A stretch of 64,000 nt of DNA from Variovorax saccharolyticus (GTDB lineage Bacteria; Pseudomonadota; Gammaproteobacteria; Burkholderiales; Burkholderiaceae_C), in the NCBI RefSeq assembly GCF_030316765.1, contig NZ_JASZYT010000003.1, forward strand, positions 372,001 to 436,000. The letters run 5' to 3'. Below are positions 38,278 through 47,312 of the stretch, piece after piece. Position 1 is the first letter of the stretch. The number at the start of each line of letters is the position of its first letter. Both the position numbers and the translations under genes were made by a program. The notes beneath the pieces are model-generated. The model made no database searches. It had not been told where the DNA came from and was given only the letters and a program-made list of their open reading frames with translations.

Positions 38278-38371
38278 GCTCACGCCGATGGTGTGCTCTG
38301 CGCAGCGAAATAAAGGAGGAGGCCGCAGGCCGGGGGACATTCGCGGAGCAGAGCACACCGTCGGCGTGAGC
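38278..38371. repeat. REP-like hairpin element B (opposite orientation to A)
   Basis: Arms 38278-38301 and 38348-38371 match at 23 of 24 positions; the single change is a T-G wobble in the stem, so pairing is kept. The core between them is the reverse complement of the element A core with a few small changes. Together A and B fill most of the gap between the MmgE and CitE-like genes. Confidence 0.78.
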
Positions 38372-38381
38372 CCGCCCCCAC

Positions 38382-39743
38382 CTAGGCCAAGAGGCGTCCG
38401 ACGCGCGCCGCCGCCGCCAGCGACCAGATGCCATCGCACAGGGTCTGCGCCTCCTGCGGCGTGGCAGCATCGCCATACGCGGCGAGCCGCTTCATCTTGT
38501 CCTCGATCTCGGCCCGGCTCAGCGTGTTGCCGGGGTCTCCCTTGGGCTCGTCGACCCGGCCCGAGAAGGTGCGGCCGTCGGTGGTCGTGACGCTGACCTT
38601 GCCGATCCAGCGCGCCGGGTAGGCAGTGTCGACCTCGCGGTCGAGCTCCATCATGACCTTGTCGCGGAAGGCAGCCACCTCGGGCGCCAGGAAGTCCCTG
38701 TCGAATTCGGTCAGGCCGGCTCGGCCATGGACCGCGATCAGCCCGAGGACCGTGCCCATCGAGAACTTGCCCTGGTGCACGGTGGTCGGCACGACCACGC
38801 GGCCCAGCACGTCGATCGCGCCCTGATGCACATGGGTCACGACGCGCGCGATGTCGCCCTGCTGCAGCTGCTCTCGCCTCATGACCTGCAGCAGCGCATC
38901 GGCGGCCGGGTGCGTGTGGCGGCAGGAGGCGTGGTACTTGAACGAAGTCTCGGCCAGCGTCCAGCGCGTGCCCAGCCCATCGACGAGGCGCGCGGGATCG
39001 GCATCGGTCGACATGCCCACGCCCAGGCCCTGCGCGCCTTCGAGCACATGCTGCGCGCCCGTGAAGCCGTCCTTCGCGAGGTAGGCCGACATCAACCCGC
39101 TCGCGGCCGCATGCGCGCAGTGAAGCTGCTTCGAATCGGCAGCATCGCGCAGGAACTCCCAGACGCCGGCCGACTGCGTGCCGGCCGAGCCGAAGGCGTG
39201 CAGCATCTGGGCCGGCGTGAGTTCGAGCAGCCGGCCCACGGCCGCCGCAGCCGCCAGCGTGCCGGCCGTGGCCGTGGTGTGGAAGGTGCGGTAGTGCGAG
39301 CGGCCGAGGAACTCGCCGACCCGGATGCCGACTTCGTAGCCGGCCACCACCGCCGTAAGCAACTGCGCGCCGCTCGCGCCGAGCGCCTGCGCGGTCGCCA
39401 GCGCCGGCGCGAACACCACGGCCGCCGGGTGGAACACCGAGCCGTTGTGGACATCGTCCTGCTCGACGTAGTGCGAGGCCGCGGCATTCACCAGCGCCGC
39501 GAAGACCGGCGAGGTGGTGCGGCGCGAGATCAGCAGCTCGCTCGGACCCTCGGCCGGGCCCATCAGCTCGGCGAAGCGCTGGATGGCCTGCACCGGACGC
39601 GCCGACCGGGCGGCGAGCACCGAGCCCAGCCAGTCGAGCATCAGGTCTTCGGCGCGGCGCAGCACGTGATCGGGAATGCGCTCGAACGACAGTTCGGCGG
39701 CGAAGGTGGCGAGCGCCTGGCTCGGGTGGTCGTTGGTGCTCAT
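38382..39743 (-). CDS. MmgE/PrpD family protein
   Basis: 453 residues. MmgE/PrpD landmarks are RAEDLMLDWLGSVLAARSARP, DDVHNGSVFHPAAVVFAPAL, the all-helical middle, and the C-domain YHASCRHTHPAADAL and HQGKFSMGTVLGLI. The family includes 2-methylcitrate dehydratase and iminodisuccinate epimerase. An MmgE/PrpD gene is part of the Pseudomonas itaconate cluster too, with no agreed role. ATG 39743 is annotated; a GTG at 39779 overlapping the upstream stop (GTGA) would add 12 residues and cannot be excluded. Same direction as the CoA transferase gene 32 nt upstream. Confidence 0.85.
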   Translation of the reverse strand: MSTNDHPSQALATFAAELSFERIPDHVLRRAEDLMLDWLGSVLAARSARPVQAIQRFAELMGPAEGPSELLISRRTTSPVFAALVNAAASHYVEQDDVHNGSVFHPAAVVFAPALATAQALGASGAQLLTAVVAGYEVGIRVGEFLGRSHYRTFHTTATAGTLAAAAAVGRLLELTPAQMLHAFGSAGTQSAGVWEFLRDAADSKQLHCAHAAASGLMSAYLAKDGFTGAQHVLEGAQGLGVGMSTDADPARLVDGLGTRWTLAETSFKYHASCRHTHPAADALLQVMRREQLQQGDIARVVTHVHQGAIDVLGRVVVPTTVHQGKFSMGTVLGLIAVHGRAGLTEFDRDFLAPEVAAFRDKVMMELDREVDTAYPARWIGKVSVTTTDGRTFSGRVDEPKGDPGNTLSRAEIEDKMKRLAAYGDAATPQEAQTLCDGIWSLAAAARVGRLLA

Positions 39744-39775
39744 GGCAAGGGTCTCGGTCGAAAAGGTTTCGTTGC

Positions 39776-40966
39776 TCACACGGCGCCGTCCGAACGCAGT
39801 GCCGCGATGGCGTCCGCGTCGTAGCCGCACTGCGCCAGGATCGCATCGGTATGCTGGCCCAGCGTGGGCACCGCATCCATGCGCGCATCCCATTCGTGCG
39901 GCACGCCCGGCGGCAGCAGCGCCGGAATCGGGCCGGCGCCGGTGCCCACTTCGGTCCAGCGTCCGCGCGCCTCGAGCTGCGGGTGGCGCCAGACGTCGTG
40001 CATCGTGTTGACCTGCGCGGTCGCGATCTGCGCGGCGTCGAGGCGCTGCATGATCTGCGCCGCGGTGAAGGGCGCGAAAGCCCGCACGATGATCTCGCGC
40101 AGCGCATCGCGCGACGCGGTGCGCTGGGTGTTGGAGGCAAAGCGCGCATCGGTTGCCAGGGCCGGCTGCTCCAGCACCTGGGCGCAGAACACCTGCCATT
40201 CACGCTCGTTCTGCAGGCCCAGCATGACCAGCTTGCCGTCACCGGCCTGGAACGGACCGTAGGGATAGATCGTCGCGTGCGCGGCGCCCGCGCGCGGCGG
40301 CGGCTCGGCACCGTCGAAGGCGTAGTACATCGGGAAGCTCATCCACTCGACCATGCTCTCGAGCATCGAGACGTCGATGCGGCAGCCCTTGCCCGTCTTG
40401 CCGCGCTGCAGCAGCGCCGCGAGGATGTTGCTGTAGGCGTACATGCCCGCCGAGATGTCGGCGATCGAGCAGCCGGCCTTGGCCATGTCCTGCGGCGTGC
40501 CGGTGACCGACAGGAAACCGGACTCGCTCTGGATCAAGAGGTCGTAGGCCTTGCTGTCGCGGTAGGGCCCGGGCTTCTGCGCATCGTCGCCGTAGCCCGA
40601 GATGTCGCACACGATCAGGCCCGGATGCTTCGGCGCCAAGGCCTCGAACGACAGGCCCAGCCGCGCGGCCGCGCCCGGCGCGAGGTTCTGCACCAGCACG
40701 TCGGCTTCGGCGACCAGGCGCTGGAGGATCTCCTGCCCCTGCGGGTGCTTGACGTCGAGCGTCAGGCTCTCCTTGGAGCGGTTGGTCCAGACGAAGTGCG
40801 AGGCCAGCCCGTGCACGCGCTGGTCGTAGGCGCGCGCGAAGTCGCCGCTGCCGGGCCGCTCGACCTTGATGACGCGGGCGCCCAGGTCGGCCAGTTGCCG
40901 GGTGCAGAACGGCGCCGCGATCGCGTGTTCGAGCGTCAGCACCGTGATGCCTTCGAGCGGCCGCAT
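39776..40966 (-). CDS. Class III CoA-transferase (CaiB/BaiF), candidate itaconate/C5-dicarboxylate CoA transferase
   Basis: 396 residues. The family start is PLEGITVLTLEHAIAAPFCTRQLADLGARVIKVERPG (read in halves), and the catalytic Asp lies in SKAYDLLIQSESGFLSVTG. These enzymes move CoA from succinyl-CoA or another donor to a free acid through an aspartyl-CoA intermediate. By position it is the counterpart of the Pseudomonas itaconate CoA-transferase gene. ATG 40966 shares one base with the TGA of the dehydrogenase gene (TGATG) and has GAGGAG upstream, so translation is coupled. Confidence 0.83.
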   Translation of the reverse strand: MRPLEGITVLTLEHAIAAPFCTRQLADLGARVIKVERPGSGDFARAYDQRVHGLASHFVWTNRSKESLTLDVKHPQGQEILQRLVAEADVLVQNLAPGAAARLGLSFEALAPKHPGLIVCDISGYGDDAQKPGPYRDSKAYDLLIQSESGFLSVTGTPQDMAKAGCSIADISAGMYAYSNILAALLQRGKTGKGCRIDVSMLESMVEWMSFPMYYAFDGAEPPPRAGAAHATIYPYGPFQAGDGKLVMLGLQNEREWQVFCAQVLEQPALATDARFASNTQRTASRDALREIIVRAFAPFTAAQIMQRLDAAQIATAQVNTMHDVWRHPQLEARGRWTEVGTGAGPIPALLPPGVPHEWDARMDAVPTLGQHTDAILAQCGYDADAIAALRSDGAV

Positions 40967-42126
40967 CAGAAGCTCCTCGGCAGGCCCAGCATGTGCTCGG
41001 CCACGTAGCTCAGGATCAGGTTGGTCGAGATCGGCGCCACCTGATAGAGCCGGGTCTCGCGGAACTTGCGCTCGATGTCGTATTCGCAGGCGAAGCCGAA
41101 GCCGCCGTGGAACTGCAGGCAGGCGTTGGCGGCCTCCCACGAGGCCTTGGCCGCGAGGTACTTCGCCATGTTGGCCTGGGCGCCGCAGGGCTCGCGGGCG
41201 TCGAAGCGGCGGCAGGCCTCGTAGCGCATCAGGTCGGCCGCCTCGACCTCGATGAAGGCCTCGGCGATCGGGAACTGCACGCCCTGGTTCTGGCCGATCG
41301 GGCGGCCGAAGACCACGCGCTCCTTGGTATAGGCCGTGACCTTGTCGATGAACCAGTAGCCGTCGCCGATGCACTCGGCCGCGATCAGCGTGCGCTCGGC
41401 GTTGAGGCCGTCGAGGATGTACTTGAAGCCCTGCCCTTCCTCGCCGATCAGGTTCTCGGCCGGGATCTCGAGGTTCTCGAAAAACAGCTCGTTGGTCTCG
41501 TGGTTGACCATGTTGAGGATCGGCCGCACCGTGAGCCCGTTGCCGATGGCCTCGCGCAGGTCGACGATGAAGATCGACATGCCTTCGGACTTCTTCTTGA
41601 CATCGGCCAGCGGCGTGGTGCGCGCCAGCAGGATCATCAGGTCGGAGTGCTGGATGCGCGAGATCCAGACCTTCTGGCCGTTGATGACGTAGCGGTCGCC
41701 CTTCTTCACCGCGGTGGTCTTGATCTTGGTGGTGTCGGTGCCGGTCGACGGCTCGGTCACGCCCATCGACTGCAGCCGCAGGTCGCCGCTGGCGATCTTC
41801 GGCAGGTACAGGCGCTTCTGCGCCTCGGAGCCGTGGCGCAGCAAGGTGCCCATGTTGTACATCTGGCCATGGCAGGCGCCCGAGTTGCCGCCCGCGCGGT
41901 TGATCTCCTCCATGATCACCGAGGCCTCGGTGAGCCCCAGGCCCGAGCCGCCGTATTCCTGCGGTATCAGCGCGGCCATCCAGCCGGCCTTGGTCAGGGC
42001 GTCGACGAATTCGGCCGGGTAGGCGCGGGCCTCGTCGACCTTGCGGAAATACTCGTTGGGGAACTGGGCGCAGAGGTCGCGCACGGCGTCGCGGATGTCG
42101 GGAAAGCGGGGATTGGAATCGGTCAT
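40966..42126 (-). CDS. Acyl-CoA dehydrogenase of the C5-dicarboxylate operon
   Basis: 386 residues. It has GVTEPSTGTDTTKIKTTA, YVINGQKVWIS, MNVNHETNELFFENLEIP-type beta domain, and FGRPIGQNQGVQFPIA. The usual C-terminal catalytic Glu (I-Y-E-G-T) is missing: the segment reads LYQVAPIST. A Glu in LDGLNAERTLIA sits where isovaleryl-CoA dehydrogenase has its base, so the enzyme is probably active in that style. Its job in itaconate-type clusters is not known; it may feed an unsaturated C5 thioester. It ends in a one-base overlap with the CoA transferase gene and starts 5 nt after the hydratase gene. Confidence 0.85.
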   Translation of the reverse strand: MTDSNPRFPDIRDAVRDLCAQFPNEYFRKVDEARAYPAEFVDALTKAGWMAALIPQEYGGSGLGLTEASVIMEEINRAGGNSGACHGQMYNMGTLLRHGSEAQKRLYLPKIASGDLRLQSMGVTEPSTGTDTTKIKTTAVKKGDRYVINGQKVWISRIQHSDLMILLARTTPLADVKKKSEGMSIFIVDLREAIGNGLTVRPILNMVNHETNELFFENLEIPAENLIGEEGQGFKYILDGLNAERTLIAAECIGDGYWFIDKVTAYTKERVVFGRPIGQNQGVQFPIAEAFIEVEAADLMRYEACRRFDAREPCGAQANMAKYLAAKASWEAANACLQFHGGFGFACEYDIERKFRETRLYQVAPISTNLILSYVAEHMLGLPRSF

Positions 42127-42131
42127 GGCGA

Positions 42132-42995
42132 TCAGGAGGAAGTGAATTCGGCGCTGGCCTGCATCAGCAGCGCGCCCTGCCCGTCTTCGGCCCAGAGCGC
42201 GACCTTGCCCTCGGCGTCGGCCGCGTGGCCGCAGACCCGCAGCAGGCGCCCGCAGGTCAGCGGGCGTACGGCCTTGAAGCGGTAGGCGCCCACGCGTCGG
42301 CCCGGGTTGTGCAATTGCGCCGCCTCGAGCAGCAGCGTGGCGATCAGCGGCCCGTGCACCACCAGGTCGTCGTAGCCCTCGACCTGCGTGACGTAGGGAT
42401 GGTCGTAGTGGATGCGGTGGCTGTTGAAGGTCAGCGCCGAGTAGCGGAACAGCAGGGTGGCGTCGGGCCGGTGCTCGACCGACCAGGCGGCATCGGCCGG
42501 CGGTGCCTGCGGCGGCGCCGATTCGCCCGGCTTGGCGGCCTCGCGGTAGACGATGTCATGCAGATCGCGCAGCACCAGCGTGCTGCCGGTGTGAACTTCG
42601 TGCGCGACCTTGACGAAGACCAGCGCGCCGGCCTTGCCCTGCTTCAGCGTGACGTCGGCCACGCGCGAGGTCTTGCGGGCCGGCGCGCCCAGCGGCAGCG
42701 GCGCGAAGAACTCGAGCTGGCTGCCGGCCCACATGCGGCGCGGCAGCGGCACCGGCGGGAGGAAGCCGCCGCGCGCCGGATGGCCGTCCGGGCCGAGCTG
42801 CAGCTGCGGCGCGGTCGGCAGGAAGTAGCACCAGTGCCACAGCGGCGGCAGCGCCTGCCCGGCCTGCCAGGGCTGGTCGTCGTTGCGAAGGGTGGCGGCC
42901 AGCGCGCTCGCGGTCCACGGCGACATCAGGTCGTCGTGCGTCTCGGTGCGGCCGATCCAGCTCTGCAGGTGGTCGATGTCGAGGGCGTCGGTCAT
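42132..42995 (-). CDS. HTD2-like (FAS1-type hotdog) hydratase, itaconyl-CoA hydratase-like
   Basis: 287 residues, double hotdog. The N-half has MWAGSQLEFFAPLPLGAPARKTS. The C-half has the R-specific hydratase signature FRYSALTFNSHRIHYDHPY, with the catalytic His of the I-H-Y-D block, then VVHGPLIATLL. Relatives are mesaconyl-C4-CoA hydratase and the itaconyl-CoA hydratase (ich) of Pseudomonas. It would add water to an unsaturated C5 acyl-CoA, giving citramalyl-CoA for the CitE-like lyase. ATG 42995 is 14 nt after the upstream gene; the longer frame to 43274 is a shadow. Confidence 0.82.
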   Translation of the reverse strand: MTDALDIDHLQSWIGRTETHDDLMSPWTASALAATLRNDDQPWQAGQALPPLWHWCYFLPTAPQLQLGPDGHPARGGFLPPVPLPRRMWAGSQLEFFAPLPLGAPARKTSRVADVTLKQGKAGALVFVKVAHEVHTGSTLVLRDLHDIVYREAAKPGESAPPQAPPADAAWSVEHRPDATLLFRYSALTFNSHRIHYDHPYVTQVEGYDDLVVHGPLIATLLLEAAQLHNPGRRVGAYRFKAVRPLTCGRLLRVCGHAADAEGKVALWAEDGQGALLMQASAEFTSS

Positions 42996-43009
42996 GCGAT
43001 TTTCCAGGT

Positions 43010-43792
43010 TCAGTCGACGCGCGGGCCGCCGGCCTCGTGCTCGACCCGCTGCCAGATCTCGATGCCCATCGGGTCCTCGGTCTCCTCGAGGATGTGGCCG
43101 ACCAGGCCGATGGCGCGCGCCATTACGCCGAGCCCGCGCACGATGCGCCATGGCAGGCCGAGTTCGGTGGCGATGGCACCGATCGCGCCGGTTGCGTTGA
43201 CCGGCAGCGACTTGCCCGACACCCGCTCGGCCTCGAGCTGAACCGCCTGGATCAGCGCCACGTAGTGCCCGCAAAAGCCGTTCTCGGCCGCGATCTGGAA
43301 CAGGCGCGGCGTGCGCGGATCGATGGGCTTGTGCAGCGGGTGGCCCAGGCCCGGGACGATCTGCTTGCGCTCGCGGTAGCCGGCCACGATGTCGCGCGCC
43401 ATGTCGGCCAGCGGCCGGCTCGGTGCGGTGCCGGCCGGAATGGCTTCGGACAGCATGCGGGCCGCGCCCTCGGTGCTGCCCACGAACACCGAACCGAGCC
43501 CGCAGAGGCCGGCGCCCACGGCGGCCTGCAGCGCCTCGGGCGCGCCGGCATAGGTCAGGCGGGCGACCAGCGCGCTGGGCGTGATGCCGTGCTCGACCAG
43601 GGTCACGACGATGGCGTTGAAGGTCACCGACTCCTGCGGCGTTGGCATGCGGCCGGTGAGCTCGAGGAAGGCCATGTCGCCGAGGTTGAGATGGCCGAGG
43701 ATCTCGGACGGCAGGTCGCGCCCGCGCACGGTGATCCTGTCGGGCGTGCTGTGGCCGAGTTCCGTGTGCAGGGATTTCTTGATCTTTGTCAT
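43010..43792 (-). CDS. Short citrate-synthase-fold protein (citryl-CoA lyase type)
   Basis: 260 residues against about 370-430 for citrate synthase, as in citryl-CoA lyases. Visible family blocks are FLELTGRMPTPQESVTFNAI, a His in VEHGITPSA, GLGHPLHKPIDPR (the second active-site His) and the C-terminal IGLVGHILEETEDPMG. The third catalytic acid of citrate synthase is not clear. It may cleave or form a tricarboxylyl-CoA; citryl-CoA or citramalyl-CoA would fit the operon. It is the first gene of the minus operon, 14 nt before the hydratase, divergent from the double dehydrogenase gene (135-bp gap). Confidence 0.78.
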   Translation of the reverse strand: MTKIKKSLHTELGHSTPDRITVRGRDLPSEILGHLNLGDMAFLELTGRMPTPQESVTFNAIVVTLVEHGITPSALVARLTYAGAPEALQAAVGAGLCGLGSVFVGSTEGAARMLSEAIPAGTAPSRPLADMARDIVAGYRERKQIVPGLGHPLHKPIDPRTPRLFQIAAENGFCGHYVALIQAVQLEAERVSGKSLPVNATGAIGAIATELGLPWRIVRGLGVMARAIGLVGHILEETEDPMGIEIWQRVEHEAGGPRVD

Positions 43793-43927
43793 GGCTGCGA
43801 ATCTATTCCTTGTCGGCGACCCTGAGTCAGTGATTGCCGAAACCTGCCTTCAGCAATGGCGAATGCCGCTCGCGGGGCCCTTCTGGCACGCTTGCCCCCG
43901 ATCTCACTGCCTCCCCGAAGACACCCC

Positions 43928-46258
43928 ATGGACTCCGATTCCCTCTCAGCGATCCGCGAAGCCGCGCTGGACTATTTCACGCGCAGCGGCAGCATCCGCC
44001 GCTGCCGCGCACTCGTCGAGCAACCCGACCACGATGCGCGCGCCGCCGGCTGGTCCGAACTGGCCGCGCTGGGCTGGCCCGGCATGCTGGCCCCCGAGTC
44101 CGCGGGCGGACTGGCCCTCGACCTGGCGGGCGCGGCCGAGATCCTGCGCGCCGCCGGCGAGCACGTGGCGCCCGAGCCGCTGCTGGCGGTCGCGGGCCTG
44201 GCCGCCCTGCTGCTGACGCGGCTCGACAGCGCCCCGGCCGCGGCGCTGCTCGAAGACCTGGTGGCGGGCCGCAGCCTGCCGGCGCTGGCCTGGCAGGAGA
44301 GCGCCGGCGACCTCAGCGACGTGCCGCTCGACTGCGGCTGCGAGCCCGGACCCGCGGGCGGCGTGCTGCTGCAGGGCGAGAAGCTCATGGTGATTCCCGG
44401 CAGCGCCGCCAGCGGCTGGCTGGTGTCGGCCCGCGGCGACGACGACACGGTCCTGCTGTGGGTGCCGCGCGGCACCGGTGGCGTGACCGAGACGCCGGTG
44501 CCGCTGGTGGATGGCGAGCAGGCTGCCACGCTGCGCTTCGACCGCGTGGCCCTGCCCGCCAGTGCCGTGCTCGCGCAGGGCCCGTCGGCTCGACATGCCC
44601 TGCGGCATGCGCTCGCCGCAGGCCAGATCCTGCAGGCCGCCGAACTGCTCGGCACCGGCCAGGCGATGCTCCAGCAGACGCTGGCCTACCTGCGCACGCG
44701 CAGCCAGTTCGGCAAGCCGATCGGCTCCTTCCAGGCGCTGCAGCATCGCGCGGTCGACATGTTCATCCACCTCGAGGTCGCGCGGGCGACGCTCGACGAG
44801 GTCCTGGCGCTTGCGAGCGATCGGGCCGGCCTCGCGATCGAGCGGCTGGAAGCCGAGGCCAGCCGGGTCAATGCGCGCTGCACGGCCGCGGCGCTGCAGG
44901 CCTCGCGCTCGGCCGTGCAGCTGCACGGCGCGATCGGCTACACGCAGGAATGCGACCTGAGCCTCTTCTACAAGCGCACGCTGCGGCTGTCGGCCTGGCT
45001 CGGCAATGTCACGGCGCACCAGCGGCGCCATGCCGCGCTGTCGGAAGGCACGGCGCGCGGCAGCGAAACGGCAGCATGGCAGGGCGAATTCCCGCGCACG
45101 GCCGACTGGCGCGAGATGCCGGAGTCCGAGTTCCGCCGCATGGTGCGCGCCTTCCTGCAGCAGCGCTATCCGGACCGGCTGCGCTATCTCTCACACCGCG
45201 CGCGCTGGAGCGAGATGCGCGACTGGTACCTGACGCTGTCGGCGCAGGGCTGGATCGCGCCGGCCTGGCCGCAGGCGCACGGCGGCATGGGCCTGCCGGC
45301 CGACAAGATGATCGCCTGGATCGAGGAACTGGAGCAATACGGCGTGGCCCGCGCGCCCGACCAGGGCATCGTGATGATCGGGCCGCTGCTGATCCAGCAT
45401 GGCACGCCCGAGCAGCAGCAGCGCTTCCTGCCGCGCATCCTGGCGGGCGACCACGTCTGGTGCCAGGGCTACTCCGAGCCGAACGCCGGTTCCGACCTGG
45501 CGGGCCTGCGCACCGAGGCGCTGCAGGCGCGCGATGCCGACGGCGACCACTTCGTCGTCAACGGCCAGAAGATCTGGACCACGCTGGCGCAGGATGCCAA
45601 CCACATCTTCATGCTGGTGCGCACCGACCGCGACGCCAAGAAGCAGGAGGGCATCAGCTTCCTGCTGTGCGACCTGCAAACGCCCGGCATCACGATCCGG
45701 CCGATCCACACGCTGGCCGGCGAGCCCGAGTTCTGCGAGGTGTTCTTCGACAACGTACGGGTGCCGGCCGAGAACCTGGTGGGCAAGCTGCACGGCGGCT
45801 GGACCATCGCCAAGGCGCTGCTCGGCTTCGAGCGCATCTTCCTCGGCAGCCCCAAGCAGTCGCAGTACGCGCTGGGCCAGCTGGAGCGGCTGGCCCGGTC
45901 GCGGCGGCTGTTCGCGGACCCGGTCTTCGCGCAGCGCTACACGGCCCTGCGGCTCGACGTCGCCGACCTCTCGGCCGCCTACACGGGCTTCGCCAACATC
46001 GTGAAGGCCGGCAGGCCGCTGCCGCCGTCGGTGTCGCTGCTCAAGATCTGGGCCAGCGAGACCTACCACCGCATCGGCGCGCTGCTGGTCGAGGCCAGCG
46101 AGGAGCAGGGTGCGACCGCGGGCGATGTCGACGTCGACGGCCAGCCCTTCAACGCACTGTCGCCGCTGATCGGGTCGACCTCCGCGATGATCTACGGCGG
46201 CACCAACGAGATCCAGCGGAACATCCTTGCGCGGCAGGTGCTCGAACTGCCGGGCTGA
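43928..46258 (+). CDS. Double-length acyl-CoA dehydrogenase (two ACAD halves fused)
   Basis: 776 residues. The N-half (about 1-375) has weak nucleotide-domain motifs but keeps TRSQFGKPIGSFQALQHRAVD and HGAIGYTQECDLSLFYKR. The C-half (about 390-776) is a typical dehydrogenase: YSEPNAGSDLAGLRTEA, FVVNGQKIWTT, and IYGGTNEIQRNILARQ. There the usual Glu is Gly and a Glu occurs in LLGFERIF, the isovaleryl type. Fused or paired dehydrogenases act on bulky CoA esters such as steroid or terpenoid side chains, where the subunits form heterodimers; here both halves are one chain. It heads a unit with a Bug receptor and a CoA ligase. Confidence 0.88.
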   Translation: MDSDSLSAIREAALDYFTRSGSIRRCRALVEQPDHDARAAGWSELAALGWPGMLAPESAGGLALDLAGAAEILRAAGEHVAPEPLLAVAGLAALLLTRLDSAPAAALLEDLVAGRSLPALAWQESAGDLSDVPLDCGCEPGPAGGVLLQGEKLMVIPGSAASGWLVSARGDDDTVLLWVPRGTGGVTETPVPLVDGEQAATLRFDRVALPASAVLAQGPSARHALRHALAAGQILQAAELLGTGQAMLQQTLAYLRTRSQFGKPIGSFQALQHRAVDMFIHLEVARATLDEVLALASDRAGLAIERLEAEASRVNARCTAAALQASRSAVQLHGAIGYTQECDLSLFYKRTLRLSAWLGNVTAHQRRHAALSEGTARGSETAAWQGEFPRTADWREMPESEFRRMVRAFLQQRYPDRLRYLSHRARWSEMRDWYLTLSAQGWIAPAWPQAHGGMGLPADKMIAWIEELEQYGVARAPDQGIVMIGPLLIQHGTPEQQQRFLPRILAGDHVWCQGYSEPNAGSDLAGLRTEALQARDADGDHFVVNGQKIWTTLAQDANHIFMLVRTDRDAKKQEGISFLLCDLQTPGITIRPIHTLAGEPEFCEVFFDNVRVPAENLVGKLHGGWTIAKALLGFERIFLGSPKQSQYALGQLERLARSRRLFADPVFAQRYTALRLDVADLSAAYTGFANIVKAGRPLPPSVSLLKIWASETYHRIGALLVEASEEQGATAGDVDVDGQPFNALSPLIGSTSAMIYGGTNEIQRNILARQVLELPG

Positions 46259-46299
46259 GGCCACGCCACGCACAAGAAGAATTCACTCCAGGAGACGAC

Positions 46300-47310
46300 A
46301 TGGTGCAGCCGAAGATCCATTCCCACCCGGGCGCACGACGCCGCAAGGCGCTCGCCCTGATGGCCGCAGCGGCCCTCGGCCCGCTGTTGCTGCCACTGCC
46401 TGCCATGGCCCAGCAGGCACCCCTGCCCCCGCTCATCAAGCTGGTGGTCGGCTACACCGCCGGCGGTCCGGTCGACGGCGCGGCGCGCCTGCTGGCCCCC
46501 GCGCTGGCACAGGAGCTGGGCACCCAGGTCATCGTCGAGAACAAGCCCGGCGCGGGCGGCTCGATGGGCGGCGACCTGGTGGCCAAGGCCGCCCCCGACG
46601 GGGCCACGCTCTTCCTCGGCGCGAGCCCGACCATCACGATCAATCCCAACGTCCAGCGCAAGATGCCCTTCGACCCGATGAAGGACCTCACGCCGATCGC
46701 GCCGCTGGTGGCCTACACCAACGTGCTGGTCGTCAACAAGGACCTGCCGGTCCGTACCGTCGGCGAGCTTCTTGCCTACGCCAGGGCCCATCCCGGCAAG
46801 GTCTTCTACGGTTCGGCCGGCGTCGGCTCGTCCAACCACCTGAGCGGCGCTCTGCTCGAGAAGATGACCGGTGCGCCGATGTCGCACGTCGCCTACAAGG
46901 GCAGCGCTCCCGCACTCGCCGACGTGATGGGCGGCACGCTCACGATGATGTTCGACATCATCGCGACCTCCCGGCCCTACATCGGCTCCGGCAAGGTGCA
47001 CGCGCTCGCGGTGACCTCGCCGCAGCGCAACCGCATGCTGCCGGAGGTGCCGACGATGATCGAGTCCGGCGTGCCGGGCTTCGATGTCGGCGGCTGGTTC
47101 GGGCTCTACGGCCCCGCGCGCATGGACCCGGCGCTGGTGGCACGCATCAACGCCGCCGCGCGCCGGATGCTGGCGCGCGAAGAACTCGCGGCGCGCCTGA
47201 ACGACCAGGGCTACGACCTCTGGCCGGGTGCGCCCGAGGTGCTGGCCCACAAGGGTGTGGCCGACCGCAAGCTGTGGGCCACGGCGTCCAAGGGCATCGA
47301 GGCCGAATAG
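46300..47310 (+). CDS. Bug-family (TctC) periplasmic receptor
   Basis: 336 residues. A signal peptide ends near PLPAMAQQ. Bug blocks are IKLVVGYTAGGPVDGAARLLA, VIVENKPGAGGSMGGDLVAKAAPDG (read in parts), VAYKGSAPALADVMGGTLTMMFD and VPTMIESGVPGFDVGGWFGLYGP. It binds an unknown carboxylate for the flanking catabolic enzymes. ATG 46300 follows CAGGAGACGAC. It lies 41 nt after the double dehydrogenase and 2 nt before the ligase; no permease is adjacent. Confidence 0.86.
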   Translation: MVQPKIHSHPGARRRKALALMAAAALGPLLLPLPAMAQQAPLPPLIKLVVGYTAGGPVDGAARLLAPALAQELGTQVIVENKPGAGGSMGGDLVAKAAPDGATLFLGASPTITINPNVQRKMPFDPMKDLTPIAPLVAYTNVLVVNKDLPVRTVGELLAYARAHPGKVFYGSAGVGSSNHLSGALLEKMTGAPMSHVAYKGSAPALADVMGGTLTMMFDIIATSRPYIGSGKVHALAVTSPQRNRMLPEVPTMIESGVPGFDVGGWFGLYGPARMDPALVARINAAARRMLAREELAARLNDQGYDLWPGAPEVLAHKGVADRKLWATASKGIEAE

Positions 47311-47312
47311 CC

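Noticed and set aside
38107..38313. Small open frames in the MmgE-CitE gap
   Set aside because: They cross the REP-like hairpins and have no ribosome site or conserved pattern.
43834..47310. 1158-codon plus-strand frame joining the Bug receptor to upstream sequence
   Set aside because: The part before 46300 is a shadow of the double acyl-CoA dehydrogenase; the receptor has its own signal peptide and CAGGAG site.
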